This document shows positions 1-12,000 of a stretch of DNA of 64,000 bases, piece after piece (the first letter of the stretch is position 1; every line of letters begins with the position of its first letter). The DNA is from Callaeas wilsoni. Its lineage: Eukaryota > Chordata > Aves > Passeriformes > Callaeidae. Where the stretch lies: positions 1-64,000 of the forward strand of contig VWPU01017398.1 in the NCBI GenBank assembly GCA_013398955.1, read 5' to 3'. A program made the position numbers and the translations under genes. The notes under the pieces were generated by a model that ran no database searches, had not been told where the DNA came from, and worked only from the letters and a program-made list of their open reading frames with translations.

Positions 1-730
1 CCCCCGCGCCGCCGCCCGGCCCCTCCCGGGATGGGGCTGCCCCCGCCCCCGGTACCTCGCGGGCGGAGCCGGGCGCTACGGCGGCGGGGCGGGAGGCTGC
101 GCTCGCTGGCGGGCGGAGGGGGCCAGGGCCGGGCGGACATGCCGGGGCTGCCCCGGGGCCGTGCCGCGCTGTCCCGGCTCATTGTTCGGGAAGGGCAGTG
201 GCGGGAGGGGAAGGCGCTGCGGCGGGAAGGGGTCGACCCGGCGGCGGAGGTAGCGCCGCGCTTTCCTCCGTACGGGCAGGGGGCTGGGGACAGCGTTGCA
301 TCTTCCCCGCGTGGGGGGAGTGCGTGGGGCCGGCGGTAGCGGGGCATGTTCCCCCGCGCCGGCGGGGATGGGGGGATGCGCGGAGATGGGGCGCTGGCGC
401 CGCGCCTTCCCCCGGCGCGGCGTGGCGTGCCGGGGCCGCGCTGCACCTTCAGGGGTCCGTGCTGGAGAAGTTCAAAGCGGCAGGGAAGGGTGGGAGGGGC
501 CGGGGGGCCGGCAGCCTTCTCGCCTTGTCTCTGTGCCCCCGGCCTGCCGAGCGCGGAGAGCGCCGGAGCGTTCCGGCACCGGGACCCCGGGGGGCCGGCC
601 GGGGACGCGGGGTCTCTCCGTGACCGGTCCGGCAAGCTGAAGGCATGGTCCTTTCCTCAGCCCTCCCCCGTGAGCCGGGCCGGTGGGACTCCGCACTCAC
701 GCGGCGTGGAAGCGCCGCAGCTGGCTTTGG
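1..730. promoter_or_regulatory. CpG island, probable promoter or first-exon region
   Basis: This stretch is extremely rich in G, C and CpG and has several GGGCGG-type (Sp1/GC-box) hexamers in its first 130 bases. GC content falls abruptly near 720-780, where TTAATTAAAG and similar AT-rich sequence begins. In vertebrates such islands mark promoters and first exons. The island touches the left window edge, so its full extent is unknown. Several overlapping open frames exist on both strands, but stop-free frames are expected in such GC-rich DNA and none was recognised as a protein. A donor-like GAG|GTACC lies on the minus strand at about 60-52, which would suit a gene running leftwards. A gene running rightwards is equally possible. 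No TATA box was seen. Confidence 0.75.
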
Positions 731-3700
731 CTCTTTAAGATTAGGCTCCGTTAATTAAAGAAATATTTTAAGCTTAAAGGTCTCCTGAGAAGAAACGCAT
801 TAACTCGCTAATAAAGCGGGTGGAAAAACTCTGCGATACAGGGCTGTTGGATGAGCGATCACAAAGGAAAGGACAGATCAGAGGGATGCTACCGGAGTGC
901 GGTGAATGCGCCCTCCCGCCGCCGGACCCACGCGGCACTGATCGCTCCGGTGGAACTTCCAGTGTCTGTCCAGCGGCACAGGAAAAGGCGAATGTTTTCC
1001 GTGCAGTCGTTGCTGTGCTTTCTCAGCTTGCTGAACACCTAGAAATACCTTAAAGCCTATTTTACTTTTGGTTCAAATTTAATAGTAGTTTACTTTGCAA
1101 ATAGTCCGAGTAAGTCGTCACTTACAAATAATTATGATAATGACAGATAACCTTTTTCTTTGTGTTGAGTCTATGCTCCAAGATAAGCATCTGTGTAAAT
1201 GCATCTGAGACTGTAGCTTCTTTGTGCCCATATTTGTAAGGTGTAAGCTGATCGGAGCAGCATGCCTGCAAAAGACACGCCTTCTAAGCTGCGAAACAAG
1301 TGTCGAAATAAAAGCCATTAGAACTAAAGGAAAAAAGGTGCCATTTCCTAAATTAAGAGGTAGCATCACAAGGATGTGAAAGACAAAGCACAATCAAGAA
1401 TAGGTTGACAGGTTAAAAACTATGATTGTTCGAAGTGATAACAACTAATGCCAAAAGCAAATAATGTTTCTAAATTTTAGGGAAGTTCATCCACTTATAT
1501 ATTCCATTTTGAGGAATTTCATTAATTGTTTTGCAATTCATGAATAAAAAGAACATATTTTCCCCCAGTCTAGGACATTCTTAAAACAAATTTCAAACCT
1601 AGAGCTAATTTCTTCAAAAATATAAAAATCATTGTTTATCAGTGTGAGAAGAGAGATTGTCTTACATACATAAAGACAATTCTATCGAGGGGCGCTGTGA
1701 TGTAAACATACCTACAAACTGGTTTTTTGGGAACACTGCTACTTGAGGAATAGTCCTGTATAGCATTAAGTCAAAAATCTAAATTTATAAAGATAGTTAG
1801 CAATTAAGGGATGGATATTTTCCCAGTAATTTTTTTTTCTTTTTTGCCCAGACTTGCTGCATCTGTCTACAAAATGATATTATATTGTATGCTGGCTCAC
1901 AGAATAAACTATAAGCACGTGTTTCAAGAAACAAAGTGAAAAGTGGATACTGCTTACTCAATTTTTTAAAATTATATAATTAAAGTAGGAATCTAAATCT
2001 GTACAACTCTACAGACATATCCATCTGTTACTATTTTAAAATGCACTGTTCTTTAGTATGCTCATTTTAATACGCCAGTGAAATAGAACTTCAACTTGAA
2101 ATAGAATGTAAATGAATAGCATAAATTAGGTGAGTATCTCAGGGAAGCTGGTAAACCTAAGAGATTCTATGTGGGAATCTGAGATAGTTTAAACACAGTA
2201 TCAGGAATGCTTGTCTGAAGACTCCTCTTTTTTTCAGCAAAGCACTTACCGAATGGGCAGTTGGATTGGTGACAAATAACGCTGGATGAGCATAATTTTT
2301 ATTGACTGCAGTGGGAGTCTCCCCTATGCATCTAAATGTAAAATTTATCTGCAGAAGGCAGGAGGAGTTATTCTGCAATCCAATAAGGTTTGCTTCAGCC
2401 TTTGACATTCTGCTTTTGGCTTAGACTCTGAACTCCAAAATGAAGAAGAACTCTGCATCCTGTGTATTTCCGATCATTGGCCTGATTCTGCCTTCCATTT
2501 CAGCAGAGTAATAAAGAACAGCTTCTCTGGAAGCCAGAAGGTGAATTGGGATAAGTTCTGTGAGATCAACATCAGGTCTCCGTGATGTGGGAGCTGCCTG
2601 GGGAAGGATTTTAGATCAGAGGACAAAGTAATAGCTGGCAAGTCCAGAACAGCAGAGAATTTACTTTCACATGTTTGCAGCTTGAAGAATTTGTCTTTTA
2701 TATAAATTGATAGCAATAGGGTAAAGTTACACACAGTTGCTGTTGTTTTGTTATTGAGTTTGACGATTGGTATAGCTGCATCTATCACTTTGGTTTGTTA
2801 CTGTGTTAGAGCAGTGCATATAAATAAAGGGGATAAATAACCTAATTTACTATGAGCAAGAGTCACAGTATATTAAAAACAGTGGCACAGAGAAAGCTTT
2901 TGCCTCTCCTGCAAAAAGTTTTATAACAGATCTTTGTAGTTATCATTTAAGCTGGCAGGTACAGTACACAAAGATCCTTAAAGCCCAGGCACAAGCTTAT
3001 TTAACCTTTTCAAAATATATTCTTTGCTAATATGACTCCACTGATGGGAAAGGGAATTTTTCTATTGACTCTACCAAAACTCAGTTTCACCCGAGTAATT
3101 GCAATTTTATTTCAGAACTATTTTGGTTTTGAACAAATAACTGGTATTAAGGTTACATGAATGAGTAAGCTGTGGGTATCCACAGATTGTGCATCTCTCA
3201 CTTCTCATGGTTCCTTGAGGTATTTTTCTGTTATTACTTCCAAAGGGGACATGTTAGGTGGGTTCCCACTGTCTTTCTGCAAACACTCAAACAACTTGGG
3301 GAAGTGTGCTTTCCCTCCTTGGGGCAGGAAGAAAGGAACATGCTTCAGACTGGTCCCTTTAGCACCTCATGAGGTGGTGAATCTCCAGCAGTGCTGGCTC
3401 TGGGTAAGGCTCTTTTGGCCTGGCATTCCTGTCCTGCTGCACGCAGAGAGACCTGCGGTTATCTCATGCCATGATTTTTGTTAGTGCAGACCTGCACTTT
3501 GCTTCTAGTCATCAAGCAGATTTTTAATAAGCTGGAGATACTGTTGTTGGCTTCTGCACACATCAGATGCATTTCAGTGTTGCAGTTGTTCAACTGCCGA
3601 TGTGGATTTAGGATTGGAGCCTACAGAGCTCAATTAACAGCTCTCCCTTAGGAGAGAGTGGCCTGGTTTCTTTTTCTCAAATCATCTCATGGCAGGTGAT

Positions 3701-5755
3701 TGGCAGAATTGCCTCCTCTCCAAAGCAAGCTGTTTCTCTGCCCTTCAGAAACAATGTGACAAAATTCTCCCTGACTCAGGGGCGAGGTGGTTTGGTTTCA
3801 GATGTGTATGTACGTTTGGCTGTACTCACGAGGCTTCTTACATCCTTGCTGAGGGATAATAGTGTGTTTGTGCACAGTTTTTCCAAGGACTCTTTTTGCT
3901 TGTACAGAACTGACAGGGAAAAAAGAAGGGAAGGGTGTTTGCCAGCATGGCACAGATCATCTCAGGAAGAATTCTGTGTGTATCCTGTGGCATGTGTGTC
4001 TGAAGAGCCAGCCCAGTTGCTAGCTAATGTTCATTGTGTCTTGGCAAGGGGCAGTAGGAAACAGAATGGAGTACGGATCCAGAGTCTGCCAACAAGTGTG
4101 AGCTACACCATCTCTGAAGCAGCCCTGGGACTCAAAGATATAATGGACACAATTTCTTTCTAGTTTTCTCTGGTCTTGAAGGAAAGTGCTTACTGCTGAC
4201 CTGACCTGTATTAATAAGTAATTCCTATCCTTCAGTGCTGGCTCAGATGTGGAAGCCAATAAGCAGAGTCAGTGCCTATTCTTTGCTTTCCTCTCCCTCA
4301 TATTAGCCTCAGGAAGGAAACATGGACTTCCAAGTCTATAGCATGAACTTTTAACAGCACCAGGGTCACCTGTCTATTTACTCCCTTGTACATGCAAGTC
4401 ACCTCTCTGACTTCTCCTCATCAAAAATTCAGTTTCATAAGAAATAGTAAAGAGCTGAAATGAAAAGACAAAGGTACCTGAGCTACCTTCAGCTTGGGGG
4501 GATTTTTTTGCCAGTTGTCACATTATTGCAGAAGTCATCCCCAAGCTGTGAAAAAGAGTGGACTTCAGCTGCATTTGTAAAACAAGTGAGTGACAGGGTT
4601 GGGAGCTCCCTGCTGTTCCCTCTGGTGCTCTGTCCCACTGACCTCAACAGTCATCCTCCAGCCAGTGTTTTCATGGCATTGCACAAGCATTATAGGCAGA
4701 GTCACGCGGTTAAAGTCACAAATGTCATAAATTTCAGTTCTTCACGTTAACAAGGTCACAAATCCTACACAAGCAAAAGACTAACAGCACCCTAAAGATA
4801 TGAGCAGTAAAATGTTCCTAAAAGCTGACTGCTTTGATGAACTTGAACAATGTTCTCATCCACTTTTCTGCTGAAGCACTGGAACTTTCTGTCCATTTTT
4901 CCCTCTGTTATTTATTACTACTGGCAGCATTCATTGGGTACTATGTGCCTTGACTCCTTGTCAACTTCTAATGGAAGTTGAAGATGCTAAAATAATTTGT
5001 AGTGTTGGGAGAATTTTTATTAAAAATCAGTCAGTGCTGGAATTCAAACCCTGGATATTCTGTAGAGGTAAATAAATATCTAGAGACAGATGAGTTTTGG
5101 AGCAAATTTTATACACAAAATTACATTGAATTAATCTCTGCCTGCACTCTGCGTGGTTGTGATATATGGAGGCATTACTGATGAGCTGCAGTGAGCTGGC
5201 TCTTTGGGTGAAAAGGTTAACTGAAATAAACATGGGGTTATGTAGCAGGTTTTTGAAGAAAAAATAATGTGCCTTATCTGCTGAATCATCAAGATGGGAG
5301 AATGGAGAAAAAAAAAATTGTGTTTGGGATGAGAGTTTTCTCAGTGTACAGTGGAATACTTCCTTCCAAAGAAGAAATACGTATTTGCCTGGATGGTGTT
5401 ATAACCATCATCCCATGGTTAGGGAGACGAATAAACATTCACTCCCTGAAACCTTTGTGGGCAGAGAGGCTGTTCTGCCCAGCCCGCCCAGGGCAGCCCA
5501 GGCTGGCTCAGAAGCAGCCCAGCCTGTGCCGAGGGAGGCAGGGCAGCGTGCAAGTCCAGGAGTGATCCCTTCAGTCCAGGCAGCGCGGGGCAGCACAGCA
5601 AAGCAGGCACCCGCGTGGATGAGAAGGCCTTTCCTGTTGTGCCATCTCTGCCCCTTCTCTGACCTCCTGCTGACCACTGTGGAGGTCTGATTTAGGGCAT
5701 TTTTACCTGAAGGGATCTAGAAGATCCTTCCATTTGTCCTGATCACCACGACCAG
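731..5755. other. AT-rich non-coding DNA, nothing recognised
   Basis: This is ordinary AT-rich vertebrate sequence with stops in all frames. The longest open frame (3696-4163, +) resembles no family I know, has no clear splice context and is of a length expected by chance in 64 kb. A locally GC-richer patch at about 5455-5600 (CCCAGCCCGCCCAGGGCAGC at its core) is not clearly repetitive. No CR1, LTR or microsatellite was identified. Confidence 0.6.
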
Positions 5756-5758
5756 CCT

Positions 5759-6003
5759 TCATCTCCTTAAGGGTTTATCAGACATAACCAAAAAGTCAAA
5801 AAAGAGTACCTCTATACCAATTGATCCGATAGCACTCAAGAATTCATCCTTAGAGCCTGCTCCTACTGCAAGTGTCCCTCCTGGTGTTGTGTGGCCAACA
5901 GTATTTGCAGTTCCAGGGCAATATGCAATGTTCCTGCGGATGGGATTCACAGACTCGAGTGGGATTGCGGCTTTGCAGAACTCCCATACGCTGGTTTCCC
6001 CTG
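5759..6003 (-). CDS. Possible coding exon or gene fragment, unidentified
   Basis: On the minus strand an open frame runs from an upstream in-frame TAA near 6007 to a TGA at 5759-5761. The central translation, around PIRRNIAYCPGTANTVG and then GGTLAVGAGSKDEFLSAIG, has the look of a real protein: balanced composition and ordinary codons. After the codons for SIGIE there is GAG|GTACTC, a possible splice donor at about 5815/5814. Upstream, TTTCTTTGGCAG and then CCTAACCAG could act as acceptors, and only the second gives this frame. I do not recognise the family. It could be an isolated exon, a fragment of a dead gene copy, or a chance frame, since about 80 codons is not rare in this much sequence. 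No neighbouring exon was found. Confidence 0.25.
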
Positions 6004-6009
6004 GTTAGG

Positions 6010-9000
6010 AACTGCCAAAGAAAGTTAGTTTTCTTACAGGAATGACTTTATGCTTTGAAAATGGGTCATCATTCTCTTCTTGATTTAAAATGCAAGGGAG
6101 CTTTCCCAGGAGTAACTTGGTTGCTGGTTATTCATTGCTCCAGAGCTGGTTATTGCTAGTACACTGTTTCATGTAACTTTGCATCTGGCCTGGGAAATGC
6201 TGCCTTGCTTTCTGCTGTACACAGCCTAAAAAACCCCCCCTGGCATCATCTCTGCTGCAAGGGAGTGCAGATAGAGCAGTGTAGCAAAGCTGCTCTCATC
6301 GTGCATACTTTCCAAATGCTTTAAGACAAGTAAAGAAATATGAACAGTGCTGTGGTTTAATGGTGGTTTGCATACATACAGGCTATGTATCATACTTTAA
6401 ATATGCAGATAAATTTTTTAAGACAGTTAAAACCACAATTAAAGTACGGGGAGGTTTAGCCAATTAGTGTCACAAAGTGAGTCAGCAATTTTTAGCTTCC
6501 GCTGTTAATAGGAAGAGTTGGCAAAACCTGTTCCTACCTTGCTTTGGTATTTTCAGTTCAGAACTTTACAGTGCAAACATTACCTGGTTTGTTTAAATAA
6601 TAAAGGCAGGAGTTCTGACATCAATATGGGAAAACAACTGTTAGGCTGATTGATCTCGTGTTCCCCACCTTTTTGGATACACTGAATATACCATAGAGTT
6701 TTATCCTACTTTACAGGGCTCTTGAATGTGTTGCAGTTACTTTTGCAGTGATGTTAAATATGTTGTTGAAATTGATTAAATAGAAGCTATTGTATGAAAA
6801 ATGAGAAAGCAGATAGAGGCATAGGAGAAAAGCTGTGTTTTGAAATGGTGTCACTTTTCTGCAAGGAATAGGCATTGAAAAGACAACTTTAATTAAAGTC
6901 TTTATTTTCCAGCATATTTCACAGTTTAAAGATAGTAAACAGTAAGCACTGTTTCCCATTTGGTGATAAAATTTAGTCTTTCCCTGACAAAAAAATATTA
7001 TCGCCATTTTGTGCAGGGAACCTTCTCCTCCTGTAGATAGCACTGGGTGTAAACAGGAGGAGGATTATCCTGTTGTTAAAAGCTAGGTGTCATTTGGGCA
7101 CCTGTCACCATGGCTGTAAGATCACGTCCCTTTTCCTGATTCTCGTGCCCATCTGACATTGCTTCAGTCCCTGTCTCACCCAGGTCTTTCTGCACAGAAG
7201 TGAACTTTACTGTTTCTGTTTTCTATACTCTTGTTGAAAGAAATGGAAGCCTTACTCTCTCTCTCTCCATCCTCCCCTCCAAACCTACCCCTTTTATGTT
7301 CCAAAATTTTCTGCAGCTTTCTTGCTGTACTGATATCCTTCTCAAATTTGCAGTTTGCTCCTAGACAGAAATCTCTCTGTTCCAAAACCAAGACAGTTTA
7401 CAGCAAGAGGTGGGTCAGGTTGCTAAAATCTTACTGAAAAAGTTGGAGGTCAATGTTTGAGAAGCATTGTTTTATTTTTACAGTTGTTTATAAGGAAATG
7501 GCTCAGATAGAGGCACTTATGGTTCCAGTGTATGGGCCCTCTTCCACCTCCCAAACATTTATTTTAGCCACACAGAAAAGGTGGCAGAAAGTTGGGAAAG
7601 GAAAATTGATGTTAACCTTTGCTGGAAAATAGAATTTTGGTTTGCAAAAAAAGAGGAGAAAATCAAAGGAAAATGTCAAGACTTTGTTCTTAATTGAAGT
7701 GAAACAGAAGCTTTTTGAATCAGTTCAAGGGAACACATGCTTCCAGAAGAGCCAGTCATCACTGTACTTCTCTGAGCTGTGGAAGATTTCAGGTGTATGT
7801 TTACTCTTCCTCACAAGGAGCAGACACTTGAAACCCATATCCCTTTCACTTGGACAACTTGTGGCTTCTGGCTTGCCCCTAGTAAATGCTTCTCTTTCCC
7901 TCTGGGTTTTGAACAAGAGTCTTGAACTGCAAATGGAAGTTTCATTGAAACGGATGTGTTTCTATTTTCATTAAATTGTAATTTCCTGGCAAAAATAACA
8001 GTTTGGAAAATTCTGACAGGATCGACTGACAGAGCACATGTAGCTCTCAAAACAGAGGGGATGCTGAAGACAATTATTTAGGTCCAAACTCTGTTCGTGG
8101 CTTCAGAGGCAAAATATGGGTGCAGCTGAGGGCACACACCCTTTGATTTGCCAGGGAAGTAAAGCATTTCTCCGAACAAGTGAATTGAATATTGTGTCCC
8201 TGTTAGTGCAGTGATGATTACACAACTCTGTTTATTCTCTGGGTTTTTTTCAGCTCATCCATCATTCACAGCTCAGATTTCTACAGTGATTTCACCAAGT
8301 TGGTTTGCTGTACGATGCAAAATGGAAGTCAAGTTAATTTCGCGCTCTACCCACCTCAGTCTGATTAACTCAAATTTAATTTTGTGCTAATAAGTCTGAG
8401 TGTGTGACCATAATTGGAAAGCCTTGAGTTCCTCTGACTGCAGGGAAAGTGCTGTTTTCCCCTGCATCATGAAAACATTTGAAACATAACATCTGGGAAA
8501 TTTGCAACAAACAATGGTATCAATTTGAGGCTTCCATACAAAGTTTTTTCTGTTTCTCATCAGGGACCATGAATACATATCTGTATTAGATTGCAGCTCT
8601 TGGAACATTTGGCCCATCTGCCCACCAGAGAAAAACTAAAGAAGCAGGGACACTCACCTATTAAGGGGAAACCGCAGAACATCTGCGTTTCTCCATTATG
8701 TGGAAATCCTCTTGGACTAATAATTGGCCGCTATATCTTAAATAACTGGACAATTACTTAAATCTGTTACCAAAGTCTGAACAGGTCAACTTGGTGGGAA
8801 GTCTAGCTAAGGTTGCAATCATTCACTAGCAATTTGGAGAAAAGGGAAAAAACCACAGAAATGAGAGCTAAAAGATGGAAGGCAAGGCAAGGCAAGGTTT
8901 TGATCTATATCCTTCCTGTATTTGCTAAGGCAAAGAGCTACTGTTTTTCTTAACTCCAGAAAGACCTCTTGCTCCAGTTATCACCTGTTCCCAGAAGAAT

Positions 9001-12000
9001 AAAATCATAAACCCAAAGTAAAACTACAGCCGGTGGAGTTTGGGAAAAGGTAACTCTGTGTTCTGAGAAATCCTGTTATCTATGAGGAAGACCAAGAAAA
9101 TATGCCCAAGTACCTGGTGCCAGAGATGATGCATGAGCACACTGAGATTTCAATAATGTAGAAGCATGTAAATCTGGTTGGATTACACACAGAGAAGCCT
9201 AGTGAATGTCAAACAGGATGGAAGTAGTTGTAAATATACCTCCATTATAATGGAACATCTACACCTCCTGATGGGAATTCATGGGGGTGTATATCATCCA
9301 TGGGTTATCTCCCGTAGCAGCAGGTATATCATGATTGCACAGCAAGTTTATTAAGTATGAAACAAGCCAGCAAACCCTTTAAAAAGCAAAGTCTCTCACA
9401 GTATACTATCCTAATGAAGGGTTTGAGAGTCGGAAATGTCAGCACTCAGCAGAGAGCTGTTAAGCAGATGTTTTGAAGTCAAGCCCTGCCCTCTAACCTT
9501 GGGATCAATGGGGATTTGCTATTATTTTCCATAGAGGTAGGATCAAAAGCAGAGGAACGATGAAACACCTAACTGGAAGGACTGTGGCACCATTTCTGTG
9601 TCTCTATCATATCTGAATTTAGTTTTAGCAATACGGAATGGGCCTCTCCTATTTGTCCTCTGTCTCTCCGACAAATAGCCTTATAAACAAAGCATTCTCA
9701 AAGCAAAAAGAACAGATTGTACATGGCTGTAACAACAACATGTTTTTGGTCTGACTGCTCCATAATATAGGAAAATCAGAGTACAAAATAACTGCAAATA
9801 AGACAAGCTAGACTACTTGTACGTCATTTCTACTGCAAAATGAAGCAATGGGATCTGGGCTTGTGCAGCAAATAGCCCTAAATTTCTTCCCTCCCTGCTG
9901 CTGTGGGAGTTTAATTTAGCCAGGGAGTATTGTCTGTATGTGACATCATCTTGAAACAACAGCTTTAAAAGTGGAGACAGGTAATATTATCCATTAATTA
10001 TATTCCACATCTGTTAAGTATATACAGTGCACTGTGGATAAATAGCACAACCTTTGGCAGGGAATTTCCTGAATATCTGTAGCCAGATTTCCCATTTACA
10101 GTTTTCTCATGGTTTTGTACAATGGGAGCAGATTGGTCTCTAGCAGTGGATGGGGAAGGGCAGGATTTTAATGAGGTATGAGCATGAAACAAATGAGGGG
10201 GGCTCCATCTCCCAGTACTGTGCACTGCCGTCTACCATAGTGGAAGTCAGCTGTAAAACCTGGTGCTTGAAAATACAGCATACACCCAGTGGGCCAACAC
10301 TCATGATGGCATCTTTTTTCTTTTTTAATCTTTTTTTTACACTAGATATGGGGAGTGTTTTTATTTTAGCAAATAAAAAGCATGAACTGAGGTCCCAAGG
10401 ATGGAGTGGCTATACAAATAGTTGTAGATTGATAATGTACATGATTGGTTGTGGTTTTATTTAGGTGCCTCCTGAGCCCTTGCTTTAAGTCTCATGTTTG
10501 GCTGCAATAGGGCAAAGGCACAGAGAAATCTCTTCAAGAGCTAAAGATCTTACCTGAACCATGGGAGACCTTCAAAGCATAGAGATTCCTTCTGACCCAC
10601 AGGAGAAAATAGGACCCAAGCACGGTGCGATGTTCTCCTATTGATCTGAGTAATTGCTGTTATTCAGCAGGCTGCTTCAAGCTGATGGTGCTGTCTCAGA
10701 GCCTGCCAGCCTGTGCCAAGTGTGGGCTCTCTCCCACATCCAGACTGGCTGGAGAGGAGGCTCCAAGTCACGCTGCTCTGCTCTTTTCCAAGTGCTCCCA
10801 CTCTCTTACTCCTCACACTCTTCGTGCCAGAGGATGAGGCAAGGATAGACTTCAACCCACTTAGGCTGTGGTATGCTTTTGAGTGGTTTGTTTGGCCTCA
10901 ATAGATAAGTCAAAAATTTTCTTGTCATTGTGACTGGCTCTTGCTATATTATCAGCTTGAATGTTGCTGAGGGGTTTTTGAACTGGGGATGTGACTGGGC
11001 TTTTAACAGTCTGTGGCATATGGGAATATACATTAAACCATTGAGGATATTTCATCACAAAGGAGCTTTGGAAAGAGCACGTCATATACACCTGCCAAGA
11101 AGCATCTCAAATAATTGAGTTGACGATAGTGGAAGGAGTAAACTCTTTATGAGAGAGTGACACTGCATCCAGCACACGGAAGACTAGCATTATTATTAAT
11201 TAATGCTCCTAGATGTTTCCTTAGCACAGATGCTGCGATTTTCTGTACTTCATCTTTGACAGGGGAATGCAGGAGGAGTGAAAATGCTCTGTCATTTTTG
11301 TCATGTCTTCCCTCTTGTTAATGCCTCACACACTTGGTAGTTTCAAGGTCAGTTTATTTACTGACGATTCTCTGTCACCAGCAATACTAATTTTGTGCTA
11401 AAATGAATCAAAATATGTTTATTGTACCACCCTCTAGATCTCTTATTTTATCCCCATTCCTAAAAGGGGTAAAATAACAATAAGGTAAGTTCAATTAATA
11501 TAAAAATAAAATTTGCTTAGAGTATGTATTTTAGAGCCCTGGTACTTAATGACAAGACACATTATTCAAATAGGAATAAAAATATTTATAGATTATGTTT
11601 TTCAGATGAGTTTGCAATAGAGCTAGCATGGGTAACGTATGATGAGATTCCACAATCACATTTCTCCCACACACATATTGGTGGAAACCCTCCCAGCCAA
11701 ACACAATTGCATACATCTCTTTTTCAATCTGTGCATGCGTTATTACTGTAGAGGTGGAAGAGCTGCATATAAAAACTGCTCACTGCCCTACCTGCAGTAA
11801 GAGAGCCACAAGTCATTGCTTGGATGCATCCATCTGAATTTTTATTATTTACATCATTTGATGCAGGTGGATTCCTGCCAGCATCCCATTGAAATGCAAT
11901 CATTAACAGATCTGAGTGTTACCAAGACTTCTGAAAAATAAAGTAAAAACTTGGCAAGATAACTTGCAACCTCTAATATATTTTTAAGTCAAATATACAA

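Noticed and set aside
31..738. Several overlapping open frames in the CpG island
   Set aside because: Stop codons are rare in such GC-rich DNA, and no frame was recognised or favoured by a start context and splice donor together.
3696..4163. 155-codon open frame on the plus strand
   Set aside because: No recognised motif, signal peptide or splice context. A rough stop-frequency estimate allows about one frame of this length by chance in the window.
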